From JBOHUC01 sp050733935 (GTDB lineage: Bacteria; Eisenbacteria; RBG-16-71-46; DASYSL01): 48,882 bases of DNA. The DNA lies in contig JBOHUC010000063.1 of NCBI GenBank assembly GCA_050733935.1, positions 1 to 48,882 on the forward strand. Direction: 5' to 3'. The position numbers were made by a program, and so were the translations under genes. This document shows, piece by piece, positions 15,551 to 24,207 of the stretch. The notes beneath the pieces were generated by a model. That model saw only the letters and a program-made list of their open reading frames with translations, did not search any database and was not told the origin of the DNA. Each line of letters begins with the position of its first letter. Position 1 is the first letter of the stretch.

Positions 15551-18247
15551 ATGATCGAAGAGCGCGGCCGCCCCGATCCTGACGAGCTCCTCGCGCGCGT
15601 CGAGGAGGCCGAGCGCCGGTCGAAAGGCGCTCGCTTCAAGATCTTCATCGGCGCCTCCCCCGGCGTCGGGAAGACGTTCGCGATGTTGCAGGAGGCGCAC
15701 GAGCTCAAGCGCGCCGGCCTCGACGTCGTCGCGGGCATCGTCGAAACGCACGGCCGGCCGGAAACCGCCGCACTCCTCGACGGGCTCGAACAGCTTCCGC
15801 GACACGAAGTCGAGTACCGCGGGGTCCGGATCCAGGAGTTCGATCTCGATGCGGCCCTCGCCCGCAGGCCGGGACTCCTGCTGCTCGACGAGCTCGCCCA
15901 CACGAACGCGCCCGGCTCGCTTCACGCGAAGCGATGGCAGGACGTCCGCGATGTCCTGACCGCCGGGATCCCTGTCGCCACCACGCTCAACGTCCAGCAC
16001 GTCGAGAGCCTGAACGACGTCGTGACGTCGCTCACCGGCGTGCGCGTGCGCGAAACGGTTCCCGACTCCATGCTCGATCGCGCGGACGAGATCGAGCTCG
16101 TGGACCTGCCCCCGGACGACCTCCTCAAGCGCCTGCGGGAGGGGAAGGTCTACGTCCCCGAGCAGGCGCGGCATGCCATCGAGAACTTCTTCAAGAAGAG
16201 CAACCTGATCGCCCTCCGCGAGCTCGTGCTCCGGCGGACCGCCGAACGGGTGGGAAAGGAGCGTGAATCGCTCGACGGGGGTGCGAGCGCGTTCGCATCG
16301 GCGGTCGTGCGCGATCGGATCCTGGTCTGCCTGGGAGCCCCCGAGGAGGGCCCCGGGCTCGTTCGGAGCGGCCGCAGGCTCGCGGATGCCCTGCACGCGG
16401 ACTGGTGGGTGGTTCACGTCGAGAACCCGACTTCCCTGCGCCTCGGAGAGGCGGGGCGCCGGCAGATTCACGACGTGATGGGTTTCGCCGAGGACCTGGG
16501 TGCGGAAACCGCGATTCTCTCCGGCTACGCCGCCGCCGACGAGATCGCCGCGTTCGCGGACGCACGGCGGATCGGGCGGATCCTGATCGGACGCTCGAGG
16601 CGTCCCCGGTGGCGCACGCTCTTTGGCGGGACGCTCGCGGAAGCACTCGCGCGACGCCTTCAGGGGGCGGACATCATCGTCACGGACGTCGAGCGAACCG
16701 TAGCCCGTGAGAGCGACCAGGGCGCGGATCGCAGCGGCGGGAGCCCGGGTTCGGGCGCAGCGGCCTGGGTGCGGGCCGTCGCGCTGATCGCCGCATGCAC
16801 CGTGGTCGGTCTCGTCATGCGCGATTTGTTCGAGCGCGCGAACATCGCCATGGTGTACCTGCTCGGCGTGCTGCTCGTGGCCGTGACCTGCGGCCGCGGA
16901 CCGTCCATCCTCGCGTCGATCCTCGCGGTCGCCACGTTCGACTTTCTGTTCGTGCCGCCGTACAACACGTTCGCGGTCTCGGACACCGAGTACATCATCA
17001 CGTTCGGTGTGATGCTCGTCACGGCCCTCGTCATCTCCACCATGGCGAACCGGCTCAAGGAGCAGGCGAGCTATGCGCGCGCGCGCGAACAGCGGACCGC
17101 GGGGCTGTACCACCTGAGCCGTCAGCTCGCCGGAGCGGCGACGCCGGCTGGCGTGCTCGAAGTGGGCACGGACGCCGTGGGGGACCTCCTCGGCGCCCAG
17201 GTCGTGGCACTCCTTGCCGGACCCGAAGGAGCTCTCACGGCGTCGTCGCCCCTCGACGAACGGGAGCGCGCCGTTGCGCAGTGGTCGTTCGACCATGGCG
17301 ATCCGGCCGGTCGAGGGACGAGCACGCTTCCCGCGTCGCAGTACCTGTACGTCCCGCTCGCGACAGCGACTCGCCCCCTCGGTGTACTCGGGCTCGCGAC
17401 CGTCGAGTCGGGCCGCGCAGCGCCGGATGAGCTTCGCCTCCTTCGTGCGTGCGCGGATCAGATTGCGGTCGCCCTCGAGCGTGCGCGTCTCGCGCGCGAG
17501 GCCGAAACATCGCGTCTCCAGGCCGAGAGCGAGCGGACGCGGAGCGCGCTGCTGGCCTCGGTGTCGCACGATCTGCGCACCCCGCTTGCGGTCATCCAGG
17601 GCGCCGCGACCGAGCTCGCGGCCCGCACCGCCCCGGCCGCGTCCGCCGAGGAGCGCGAGCTTCTCACCACGCTGGCCGAGGAGTCGAAGCACTTGAACCG
17701 CCTCGTGGCCGACCTCCTCGACATGACCCGCCTCGAGTCGGGGATCGACCTCAAGCGGGACTGGCACTCGCTCGAGGAGATCGTGGGATCGGCGCTCGCG
17801 CGGGCGCTGCCACGCGAGGACACCCGCCCGGTCCGGACCGACATTCCGCGGAATCTTCCGCTCGTGTTCGTGGACGACGTGCTCATGACGCAGGCGCTCA
17901 TCCACCTGGTCGAGAACGCGCGGATGCACACGCCGGCCGGAACGCCGATCGAGATCGCTGCGCGCTCGGAGCAAGAGGACGTGATCATCGACGTGATGGA
18001 CCGTGGTCCCGGGCGGCCGCCGGGCGAGGAAGAGAAGGTGTTCGAGAAATTCCATCGTGGCGTCCGTCCGGGCCTGGCACCGTCCCTCGGAAGCGGACTC
18101 GGGCTTGCGATCTGTCGCGCGATCGTGAACGCGCACGGCGGCGGGATTGTCGCGTCCAACCGCGAAGGAGGGGGCGCGCGTTTTCGGATCCGGCTCCCGC
18201 CCGGGGACAATCCTCCCGCGGCACTCCGGCCCGAGGAAGCAACGTGA
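15551..18247 (+). CDS. kdpD: KdpD, sensor histidine kinase of the Kdp system
   Basis: 898 residues with the full KdpD layout. The N-terminal KdpD domain (about 30-235) has Walker A GASPGVGKT and Walker-B-like LLLLDELAHTN. A universal-stress-protein-like domain follows (about 250-375), then four membrane helices (about 403-503, DUF4118). A GAF-like region comes next, then HisKA with the phosphorylated His673 in SVSHDLRTPL, and a HATPase domain (VENARMHTP, DRGPGRPPG). It senses K+ limitation or ionic state and phosphorylates KdpE. It begins 50 bases after kdpB and overlaps kdpE by 4 bases. Confidence 0.97.
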   Translation: MIEERGRPDPDELLARVEEAERRSKGARFKIFIGASPGVGKTFAMLQEAHELKRAGLDVVAGIVETHGRPETAALLDGLEQLPRHEVEYRGVRIQEFDLDAALARRPGLLLLDELAHTNAPGSLHAKRWQDVRDVLTAGIPVATTLNVQHVESLNDVVTSLTGVRVRETVPDSMLDRADEIELVDLPPDDLLKRLREGKVYVPEQARHAIENFFKKSNLIALRELVLRRTAERVGKERESLDGGASAFASAVVRDRILVCLGAPEEGPGLVRSGRRLADALHADWWVVHVENPTSLRLGEAGRRQIHDVMGFAEDLGAETAILSGYAAADEIAAFADARRIGRILIGRSRRPRWRTLFGGTLAEALARRLQGADIIVTDVERTVARESDQGADRSGGSPGSGAAAWVRAVALIAACTVVGLVMRDLFERANIAMVYLLGVLLVAVTCGRGPSILASILAVATFDFLFVPPYNTFAVSDTEYIITFGVMLVTALVISTMANRLKEQASYARAREQRTAGLYHLSRQLAGAATPAGVLEVGTDAVGDLLGAQVVALLAGPEGALTASSPLDERERAVAQWSFDHGDPAGRGTSTLPASQYLYVPLATATRPLGVLGLATVESGRAAPDELRLLRACADQIAVALERARLAREAETSRLQAESERTRSALLASVSHDLRTPLAVIQGAATELAARTAPAASAEERELLTTLAEESKHLNRLVADLLDMTRLESGIDLKRDWHSLEEIVGSALARALPREDTRPVRTDIPRNLPLVFVDDVLMTQALIHLVENARMHTPAGTPIEIAARSEQEDVIIDVMDRGPGRPPGEEEKVFEKFHRGVRPGLAPSLGSGLGLAICRAIVNAHGGGIVASNREGGGARFRIRLPPGDNPPAALRPEEAT

Positions 18248-18945
18248 GCGACGGACCGCCGGGAGCCGTGGTCCTCGTCGTCGAGGACGAGCTTCCGATC
18301 CGTCGTTTCCTGCGCTCGTCCCTGTCCGGGGCCGGCTATCGCGTGATCGAAGCCGGCACGGCGGAGGACGGCCTGCGCGAAGCCGCGACGCGATCTCCCG
18401 ACCTCATCGTGCTCGACCTGGGGCTGCCGGATGGGGACGGCCTCTCGGTCACGCGCCGCGTGCGCGAGTGGTCGTCCGTGCCGATCGTCGTGCTCTCGGC
18501 GCGGGGACAGGAGAGCGACAAGGTCGCGGCCCTCGACGCGGGCGCAGACGACTACGTGACGAAGCCGTTCGGCGTGGGTGAGCTCCTGGCGCGCGTGCGC
18601 GTCGCGCTTCGTCACCGGGCGCGCGTCGGGGAGTCGGACGATCCTGTGATCGAGCTCGGGTCCCTGCGCATCGACCGCGGTCGACGCCGCGTCGAGATCG
18701 AGGGACGCGAGGTCCGGCTCACGCCGACGGAGTACCGCCTGCTCGTTGCGCTCGCGCAGTACCCGGGTCGGGTCCTCACGCACGCGCAGCTCCTCAGGGA
18801 AGTGTGGGGGCCGCGGAATTCGCAGGAACCGCACGTCGTCCGGGTCTACATGGCGCAGCTGCGCGCCAAGCTCGAAGTGAATCCCTCCCGGCCGGAGATT
18901 CTCATGACGGAGCCCGGCGTCGGTTACCGCACGCGGGATGCGTAG
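18244..18945 (+). CDS. kdpE: KdpE, OmpR/PhoB-type response regulator
   Basis: 233 residues. Receiver domain with acidic pocket (VVEDE), phosphorylated Asp58 in LIVLDLGLPDGDG and the conserved Lys in VTKPFG. It is followed by a winged-helix DNA-binding domain (LTPTEYRLLVALAQYPGRVLTH, VRVYMAQLRAKLE). It activates kdp transcription when phosphorylated by KdpD. The start is GTG 18244, whose GTGA overlaps the kdpD stop. The longer frame from 17449 is an out-of-frame reading of kdpD. No KdpE operator could be identified by eye upstream of 9856. Confidence 0.96.
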   Translation: MSDGPPGAVVLVVEDELPIRRFLRSSLSGAGYRVIEAGTAEDGLREAATRSPDLIVLDLGLPDGDGLSVTRRVREWSSVPIVVLSARGQESDKVAALDAGADDYVTKPFGVGELLARVRVALRHRARVGESDDPVIELGSLRIDRGRRRVEIEGREVRLTPTEYRLLVALAQYPGRVLTHAQLLREVWGPRNSQEPHVVRVYMAQLRAKLEVNPSRPEILMTEPGVGYRTRDA

Positions 18946-18972
18946 TGCGATATTCGGGATGCGCGTGAAACG

Positions 18973-19455
18973 CTAGTCGGGTCGCGCGATCCTGCGATAG
19001 CGGCCGAGATGGGTGGAGTCGCCGACCCGCACCTCGAAGATCGTCGTCCCGCCGAACTGCGCGAGATGGTCGGCGACGACCTGTCCGCCGCGCCACACGC
19101 GGATGTCGGCATCTCCCTTGCCGGGCGGCAGGAGGAACGACGAGCTGTCGCGTGCGGCGACGTAGTGCATGCGGCCGGAGAGCGGATTCTGTCCGGGCGG
19201 ATCGGGCTCGATGATCACGGAGTCGATCGACGCGGCCCCGGCATTGACCACGACGAGCGCGTTGCCGGCGGGCACGTTCTCGCGCCGTCCTGCGAGGAAC
19301 GCTGCCGCGAGCGCGAGCAGGGCGACGCCGAAGACGATGAAACGTGGGGCGATCGGACGCGGAGCATCGTCGCCGAGAGGAGCTCCGGGCGCACCCGCGC
19401 CGGCGCCGCGCGGAGGCGTGCCGGGCGGGGGAGTCGAAAGCGGGTTTTCGCTCAC
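18973..19455 (-). CDS. Small single-pass membrane protein, function unknown
   Basis: 160 residues from GTG 19455. A Pro/Gly/Ala-rich N-terminus (PLSTPPPGTPPRGAGAGAPG) is followed by one membrane helix (FIVFGVALLALAAAFLAG) and an outer domain of about 100 residues. The outer domain has beta-like text (NALVVVNAGAASIDSVIIEP, TTIFEVRVGDSTHLGRYRRI). I do not recognise the family. The longest frame starts at 19620 but its first 55 residues are translated from a hairpin repeat array, so they are not coding. A TATACT -10 seven bases before the GTG suggests a leaderless transcript. It converges with kdpE, with 27 bases between the stops. Confidence 0.6.
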   Translation of the reverse strand: MSENPLSTPPPGTPPRGAGAGAPGAPLGDDAPRPIAPRFIVFGVALLALAAAFLAGRRENVPAGNALVVVNAGAASIDSVIIEPDPPGQNPLSGRMHYVAARDSSSFLLPPGKGDADIRVWRGGQVVADHLAQFGGTTIFEVRVGDSTHLGRYRRIARPD

Positions 19456-19462
19456 GCGGGCG

Positions 19463-19468
19463 AGTATA
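19463..19468 (-). promoter_or_regulatory. Candidate -10 element giving a leaderless mRNA for the gene at 18973-19455
   Basis: TATACT on the minus strand lies seven bases before GTG 19455, the spacing expected if transcription begins at the start codon itself. No ribosome-binding site is present. The -35 region is not clear. Confidence 0.4.
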
Positions 19469-19511
19469 CGCCTCGGACGGGACGGCGAAAGGGCTAGTTG
19501 CTGAACCGCAG

Positions 19512-19603
19512 GTTGCCCCGGGGCAACTTGCCGCAAGGCAACTTGCCGCAAGGCAACCTGCCGCAAGGCAACCTGCCGCAGGGGTAACTTGCCGCAGGGC
19601 AAG
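19512..19603. repeat. Palindrome plus five tandem 15-16-bp GNRA mini-hairpin units
   Basis: A perfect palindrome (19512-19527, core TGCCCCGGGGCA) runs into five head-to-tail units of the form AACYTGCCGCARGGC (19525-19600). Most units can fold as TTGCC-GCAA-GGCAA, a five-pair stem closed by a GNRA tetraloop, and neighbouring units share arms. The array lies between ileS and the next minus-strand gene, so it may act in the RNA as a processing or termination signal, or be a mobile REP-like element. A related unit (AACCTGCCGCA) appears at 46804. Confidence 0.75.
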
Positions 19604-19623
19604 TCCCCGACCATCCCCAACGC

Positions 19624-22482
19624 TCAAGCTGGCCGAACGAAGTCTCTGGGCAAAGCCGCCACACAGCGGTCGCAGAGCGTCGGGTGCTCGGACGACTGGC
19701 CGACCGTCCTCCGGTAGTGCCAGCAGCGCTCGCACTTGGGATACGGCGTCTTCGACACGGCCACGCCCCAGCTCTCACCGGCCGCCGGCGCCGGACCGTC
19801 GGCCGTGACCTCGCTTACGAGCAGGTACGTTGCGAGCGCATCGCCAAAGCGCGCGAGCAGATCGCGTTCGGCGGCGCCCGTCGCTCCGATCGCGACGCGG
19901 GCTTCCTGGGTTTGTGTGAGCCGCTTTGCGGCACGCTCGGTTTCGATCGCGCGGTACGCAGCATCGCGCAGTCCCGCGAGACGCTCCCAGTCCGCGAGGG
20001 CGGCGGCATCGGCGGCCGGCATTTCGCCCCACACCGTTTCGAACACGGAGCCGGCTTCGGCCTTGAGCGCGGGCACATGCTGCCAGATCTCCTCCGCCGT
20101 GAAGGACAGCACGGGCGCGAACAGCACGGTGAGCCCGCGTAGCGTCTCGGCGAGCACGGACTGAGCGGAGCGGCGCTCCGGGTCGTCGGCCGCGAGCGTG
20201 TAGAGCGCATCCTTCCGGAAGTCGAGATACACGGCCGAGAGGTCGGTCGTGCACAGGTCGACGAGCCGGGACACGGCTCCATGGAAGCGTGCCGCCTCGT
20301 AGTCCGCGCGCGCTTCGTGGAAGCAGGCGCGCACGCGCGCGAGTGCGACGCGGTCGAGTGGCTCGAGCCGGGCCTTCGCCGCGCCCGTTGCCCCCGCGCG
20401 CGCGACCGCCGTCCCGGCCGGCGCATCCGCGAGATTCGCGATCAGGAAACGCACCGTGTTCCGGACCTTCCTGTACGCGTCGACGACCCGCTTCAGGATT
20501 TCGGGCGAGATCCGCACGTCCGTCCGCCAGTCCGTCGAGCAGCACCAGAGCCTCAAGAGGTCCGCTCCGTTCTGCGAGAGGATCTGCTCGGGCGCGATCA
20601 CGTTCCCGAGCGACTTGTGCATCGCCCGCCCTTCGCCGTCGAGCACCCAGCCATGGGTCAGCACCGCGCGATAAGGCGCGCGGCCGTCGCGATCGGTCGC
20701 GACCGCGACCATGAGCGAGGAGTTGAACCAGCCGCGGTGCTGATCGGGGCCTTCGATGTAGACGTCGGCCGGCCAGCGCATCCCGCGCTCGAGCAGCACG
20801 GCCCGATGCGTCGAGCCCGAGTCGAACCACACGTCGAGGATGTCGGTCTCCTTGCGGAACGGCCCGCTCGACCCGCACGACGGACACGCGAAGCCCTTGG
20901 GCACGAACGACTCCGCAGGCTCCGTGTACCACACGTCCGAGTTCGACGCGCGCACACGCTCGGCGACGCGCGCGATCACGTCCCTGTGGACGGTCGGCTG
21001 CCCGCATGCCTCGCAGTAGAGCGCGGGGATGCCGACGCCCCACGCGCGCTGGCGGGAGACGCACCAGTCGGGGCGTCCTTCGACCGCCGCCGTGATGCGG
21101 TTCTTCGACGACGGCGGATCCCATCGCGTGGCGTCGATCGCGCGCAGGGAGCGGTGACGGTGATCGTTCGCGTCGATCGCCATGAACCACTGGTCGGTCG
21201 CACGGAAGATGACCGGATTCCGACAGCGCCAGCAATGGGGATACGAGTGCACGAGTGTCGTCTTCGCGAGCAGGAGCCCGCGCTCGTCGAGCCAGGCGAT
21301 GATCGGATCGTTGACCTTCGAGACGTGCTGGCCCTGGAACGGCGCCGCCTCGTCCATCATCAATCCGCCTTCGTCGACCGGGCAGAGAACCTCGAAGCCG
21401 TACTTCCGCCCGATCTGAAAGTCCTCCTTGCCGTGGCCCGGCGCGGAATGGACGAAGCCGGTTCCCTCGTCGGCCGCCACGAACGGGCGTCCGTCGGCGA
21501 CCGGAGAGAGCCGTCCCCACGGGTTTTCGAACGCAGCCCCGAGCAGCTCTTCGCCGCGCAGGCGCGCCCGCTCCGGGAGCACTCGACCCGTCGCCTCGCG
21601 CACGGCCGCCGCGCGCGCAGCTGCGACCAACAGCAGTCGCTCGCCATCCTCGAGCACCACGTACTCGAGGCCCGGATCGGCCATCACGAACAGGTTCGCG
21701 GGCAACGTCCACGGCGTGGTCGTCCAGATCACGAGCACGAGCCCCGGGAAGCGCTTCGCGAGCGCTTCCGTCCGCGCCGCGTCCGCAAGCGGGGGCGGCG
21801 TGGAGGGCCACGGACCGCGCCACACGGGAAACGCCACGTGGATCGAGGGTCCCGGATCGTCCTGGTACTCGATCTCGGCCTCGGCGAGTGCCGTGCGATC
21901 CGTGGGGCACCAGTGGATCGAGCGCAGCCCGCGGTAGATGTAGCCGCCTTCGACGAGCGCGCCGAACGTCTCGACGATCGCAGCCTCGAACGCGCCGTCC
22001 ATCGTGAGGTACGGATGCTCCCAGTCGCCGAGCACGCCGAGCCGCTTGAACTCGTCCATCTGGATCCGGATGAAGCGCTGCGCGTATTCGCGGCACGCGA
22101 GGCGGAGCGCCGCACGGTCGGGGGCTTCCTTCCGCTTCTTGAACTCGCTCGCGACGTTGTTCTCGATCGGCATGCCATGGTTGTCCCAGCCCGGGACGTA
22201 CGGGACGTGCTTCCCCTGGAGCAGGTGGATCTTGTTGAGCACGTCCTTCCAGATCTTGTTGGCCGCCGTCCCCAGATGGATGTTTCCGTTCGAGTACGGA
22301 GGTCCGTCGTGCAGCACGAACGAGCGCTGCGGATCCTCTGCCAGCCCGCGCCGCTCACGCTCGAGGCGTGCGTACACTCCGCGCTCCTCCCAGAAGCGGA
22401 TCCAGTCGGGTTCACGCTGGGGGAGATTCGCCTTCATCGGAAACGTCGTGTCGGGAAGGTTCAGCGTGTCGCGGTAACTCAC
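19624..22482 (-). CDS. ileS: Isoleucyl-tRNA synthetase
   Basis: 952 residues, class I synthetase that charges tRNA-Ile in the cytoplasm. The HIGH-type motif is in GPPYSNGNIHLG (about 61-71). The KMSKS-type motif is AMHKSLGN, a variant with Met-His in place of Lys-Met-Ser. The editing and anticodon-binding domains follow. The C-terminus has a Zn site, CERCWHYRR...LCDRC. Start GTG 22482 is chosen because AAGGAG lies six bases upstream and the T-box terminator lies before it. The longer frame from 22605 would be translated from the T-box leader itself. Expression should be controlled by the T-box: uncharged tRNA-Ile allows read-through. Confidence 0.97.
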   Translation of the reverse strand: MSYRDTLNLPDTTFPMKANLPQREPDWIRFWEERGVYARLERERRGLAEDPQRSFVLHDGPPYSNGNIHLGTAANKIWKDVLNKIHLLQGKHVPYVPGWDNHGMPIENNVASEFKKRKEAPDRAALRLACREYAQRFIRIQMDEFKRLGVLGDWEHPYLTMDGAFEAAIVETFGALVEGGYIYRGLRSIHWCPTDRTALAEAEIEYQDDPGPSIHVAFPVWRGPWPSTPPPLADAARTEALAKRFPGLVLVIWTTTPWTLPANLFVMADPGLEYVVLEDGERLLLVAAARAAAVREATGRVLPERARLRGEELLGAAFENPWGRLSPVADGRPFVAADEGTGFVHSAPGHGKEDFQIGRKYGFEVLCPVDEGGLMMDEAAPFQGQHVSKVNDPIIAWLDERGLLLAKTTLVHSYPHCWRCRNPVIFRATDQWFMAIDANDHRHRSLRAIDATRWDPPSSKNRITAAVEGRPDWCVSRQRAWGVGIPALYCEACGQPTVHRDVIARVAERVRASNSDVWYTEPAESFVPKGFACPSCGSSGPFRKETDILDVWFDSGSTHRAVLLERGMRWPADVYIEGPDQHRGWFNSSLMVAVATDRDGRAPYRAVLTHGWVLDGEGRAMHKSLGNVIAPEQILSQNGADLLRLWCCSTDWRTDVRISPEILKRVVDAYRKVRNTVRFLIANLADAPAGTAVARAGATGAAKARLEPLDRVALARVRACFHEARADYEAARFHGAVSRLVDLCTTDLSAVYLDFRKDALYTLAADDPERRSAQSVLAETLRGLTVLFAPVLSFTAEEIWQHVPALKAEAGSVFETVWGEMPAADAAALADWERLAGLRDAAYRAIETERAAKRLTQTQEARVAIGATGAAERDLLARFGDALATYLLVSEVTADGPAPAAGESWGVAVSKTPYPKCERCWHYRRTVGQSSEHPTLCDRCVAALPRDFVRPA

Positions 22483-22537
22483 GTGCAGCTCCTTCGCACG
22501 GGGCGGTCGCGGCGGATCCCGCGGATCCCGGCGCCCC

Positions 22538-22575
22538 AAAACGGAAAACCCCAACGAGCGCGTGTCTCGTTGGGG
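22538..22575 (-). terminator. Intrinsic terminator of the ileS T-box leader
   Basis: The minus-strand arms CCCCAACGAG (22575-22566) and CTCGTTGGGG (22558-22549) pair perfectly over ten bases. They are followed by TTTTCCGTTTT (22548-22538). This is the alternative structure to the antiterminator that includes the T-box sequence at 22604-22591. Confidence 0.85.
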
Positions 22576-22815
22576 CGAAGCGTGTGCGTTCGCGGTACCA
22601 CCCAACTTCGCCCGCCCGTCGCCGGGAGAGCCTCGTGCGCCGCCAGGCGGCGCGGCCCGTTCACGGGGGCCATCCGTCCGCGCCTAGAGACGCGCTGTGC
22701 GCTGCGTCCTTCGGGCGGCGGCTCGGGGGTGATCTTCGGCCGGGACCTCGCTCCGGGCTTCCACCGTCCCCGGATCGCTCCTGCGGGTGACCCGACCTAC
22801 TCGTCCCCGTCGACG
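22538..22815 (-). ncRNA. T-box riboswitch (tRNA-Ile-sensing leader) of ileS
   Basis: Several T-box hallmarks are readable. The Stem I start is GACGGGGACGAGTAGG (near 22812-22797), with the AGUA bulge. The distal Stem I motif is GGGGACGGTGGAAGCCC. The specifier region GAAGATCACC has AUC, an Ile codon, at 22733-22731 followed by A. The antiterminator T-box sequence is TGGGTGGTACCGCG (22604-22591), which would pair with the tRNA 3' end. An intrinsic terminator follows. The specifier agrees with the downstream synthetase gene. Uncharged tRNA-Ile should stabilise the antiterminator and turn ileS on. Confidence 0.93.
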
Positions 22816-22833
22816 CCTTTGCATGTGCGGCGC

Positions 22834-22863
22834 AGAATGCCGAAAGCCGCCGGGGGCTGTCAA
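22834..22863 (-). promoter_or_regulatory. Candidate promoter of the ileS T-box transcript
   Basis: TTGACA (22863-22858) and CATTCT (22839-22834) on the minus strand, 18 bases apart. Transcription would start near 22827, just before Stem I. The -35 lies in the loop of the terminator hairpin of the pilin operon upstream. Confidence 0.45.
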
Positions 22864-22878
22864 GCGCCCCGGCGGCTT
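22844..22878 (-). terminator. Hairpin ending the minor-pilin operon
   Basis: Perfect 12-bp inverted repeat AAGCCGCCGGGG / CCCCGGCGGCTT with an 11-base loop, 47 bases after the pilX stop. Only a short T run follows, so termination may be weak or Rho-assisted. Confidence 0.55.
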
Positions 22879-22924
22879 CGCGCCGCTCGACCGTGGTTCG
22901 GTCGCCGGATTGCGCCGCCTGGCG

Positions 22925-24169
22925 CTACAGCTCGCGCCAGGCGATCGTCCGGAGGTTTCCGCCGAACTTCGAGATCTTCTGCTGGATGGCCTCGCTCGAA
23001 TACAGGACGATGGCAGAGCCGTTCGCGATCTTCACGACCGTCTTTCCGTTCACCACGATCCCGCCCAGGATCCAGCAGTTGCCGTTGATCGTGAGATCGC
23101 CCTCGCAGTAGATGAGGCCCTTGTACGTAAAGCTGCCGTTCAGCCGGAGGTCGCCGTCGCAGTACAGGAAGCCTTCGCCGTCGCCCCCGTTGAACGCAAA
23201 GTCGCCGCTCTTGTTCTGCTTCGTGTCATCGTCGTCCAGGTAGTAGATCCCCTGCGTCGAGGCCGGCTCGGACGCGTGGCGCGTTCCCACCCACGGCCAG
23301 AACTCGGTCTGCTGCATGCCGAGCGCGTCCCACGGGCCGGAGTAGAACCCGGTGCGGTAGTCCCGGAAGTGGTCCGGCTCGCCCTGCACGGTCGCGGATC
23401 CCTGCTGGCTCACGGCGTTCGTCGACCACGCACCGGGGAGACAGCTCGTGTGCGCAGTCGGCGCCCACCAGTTGCCGATACCGCCGTCGCAAGCGGGCGG
23501 TCCGGTCATCGTGGGCGTGTCGTACCGGTGATCGTGGCCGCAGATCTTGATGTTGCCCTTGAATTGAATCGCGACGTTCGCCGTCACGGCGGAGCGCGCG
23601 AGCACGTTGAACTTGGTGCGGGTGACCTCCGCATAGACCTGGCGAGAGGCGGTCCCCGTCCGGCCGGTCGCGGTCACGATCCAGATCGGATTGCCGGTTG
23701 CGGTGTTGACCCTCGGGACGGTCGCATCATCGTACTTGAGGATGACACCGTTCTTCGTCTTGTACTTGATCGCGAGCACGGACTGCATCTTGTTCGGCGT
23801 CGTGTACGCGAGGCGCGCCCCTGCCGGCTGGAGGCTCGCGAGAGACGTGGTGTCCACCCCCGATACGGGCAATGACCCGGCCGCCTGGTTGTAGATGAGG
23901 GCCACGGCGCGGGGATTGCCGTCATCGGGAATGTCACCGTTCCGGATCCGGAGCATGGCCTCCTGCACGCCGGCCTCGGCGAGCGTCAGGGCCTGCGTGT
24001 CCCGCACCTTGTGCCCCGAGATCTTGGTCTCCGTGCTCACGTTCGCCATCAGCGCGGCGCCGAGCACCGTGAGGGCGAGCAGAACGAGCAGGGCGATGAC
24101 GAGCGCCATGCCCTCTTCGCCGCCCCGCGCGCTCCGCGCGTCAACCCGCGTGCGATCCTGCGATTCCAT
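22925..24169 (-). CDS. pilX: PilX-like minor pilin/assembly protein
   Basis: 414 residues from ATG 24169, with GAGGTGA five bases upstream. The N-terminus has the PilX layout: a polar leader ending EEGMALVIALLVLLALTVLG, then TETKISGHKVRDTQALTLAEAGVQEA. The C-terminal third (YCDGDLRLNGSFTYKGLIYCEGDLTINGN) has the regular spacing of a short beta-helix, as in polymer-forming or bactofilin-like folds. It should sit in the inner membrane and join type IV pilus or pseudopilus priming with the neighbouring minor pilins. The longest frame (to 24346) adds 59 unsupported residues. It is the last gene of the fimT-pilV-pilW-pilX operon. Confidence 0.8.
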   Translation of the reverse strand: MESQDRTRVDARSARGGEEGMALVIALLVLLALTVLGAALMANVSTETKISGHKVRDTQALTLAEAGVQEAMLRIRNGDIPDDGNPRAVALIYNQAAGSLPVSGVDTTSLASLQPAGARLAYTTPNKMQSVLAIKYKTKNGVILKYDDATVPRVNTATGNPIWIVTATGRTGTASRQVYAEVTRTKFNVLARSAVTANVAIQFKGNIKICGHDHRYDTPTMTGPPACDGGIGNWWAPTAHTSCLPGAWSTNAVSQQGSATVQGEPDHFRDYRTGFYSGPWDALGMQQTEFWPWVGTRHASEPASTQGIYYLDDDDTKQNKSGDFAFNGGDGEGFLYCDGDLRLNGSFTYKGLIYCEGDLTINGNCWILGGIVVNGKTVVKIANGSAIVLYSSEAIQQKISKFGGNLRTIAWREL

Positions 24170-24207
24170 GACCTCACCTCCGCCCGTGCGACCGCTCCTG
24201 TCGCGGC

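Noticed and set aside
15419..18136. 905-residue minus-strand open frame
   Set aside because: Antisense shadow of kdpD/kdpB in high-GC DNA; Arg/Glu/His-rich composition, no domains.
19525..19600. Possible CRISPR array
   Set aside because: Units are 15-16 bp, contiguous and without unique spacers; no cas genes nearby.
18979..19735. Alternative frames over the hairpin array giving repeats such as LRQVALRQVALRQVA
   Set aside because: The peptide repeats come only from reading the tandem hairpin DNA; the real gene starts at GTG 19455.
20281..23088. 935-residue plus-strand open frame
   Set aside because: Antisense shadow of ileS and its T-box leader; no recognisable motifs.
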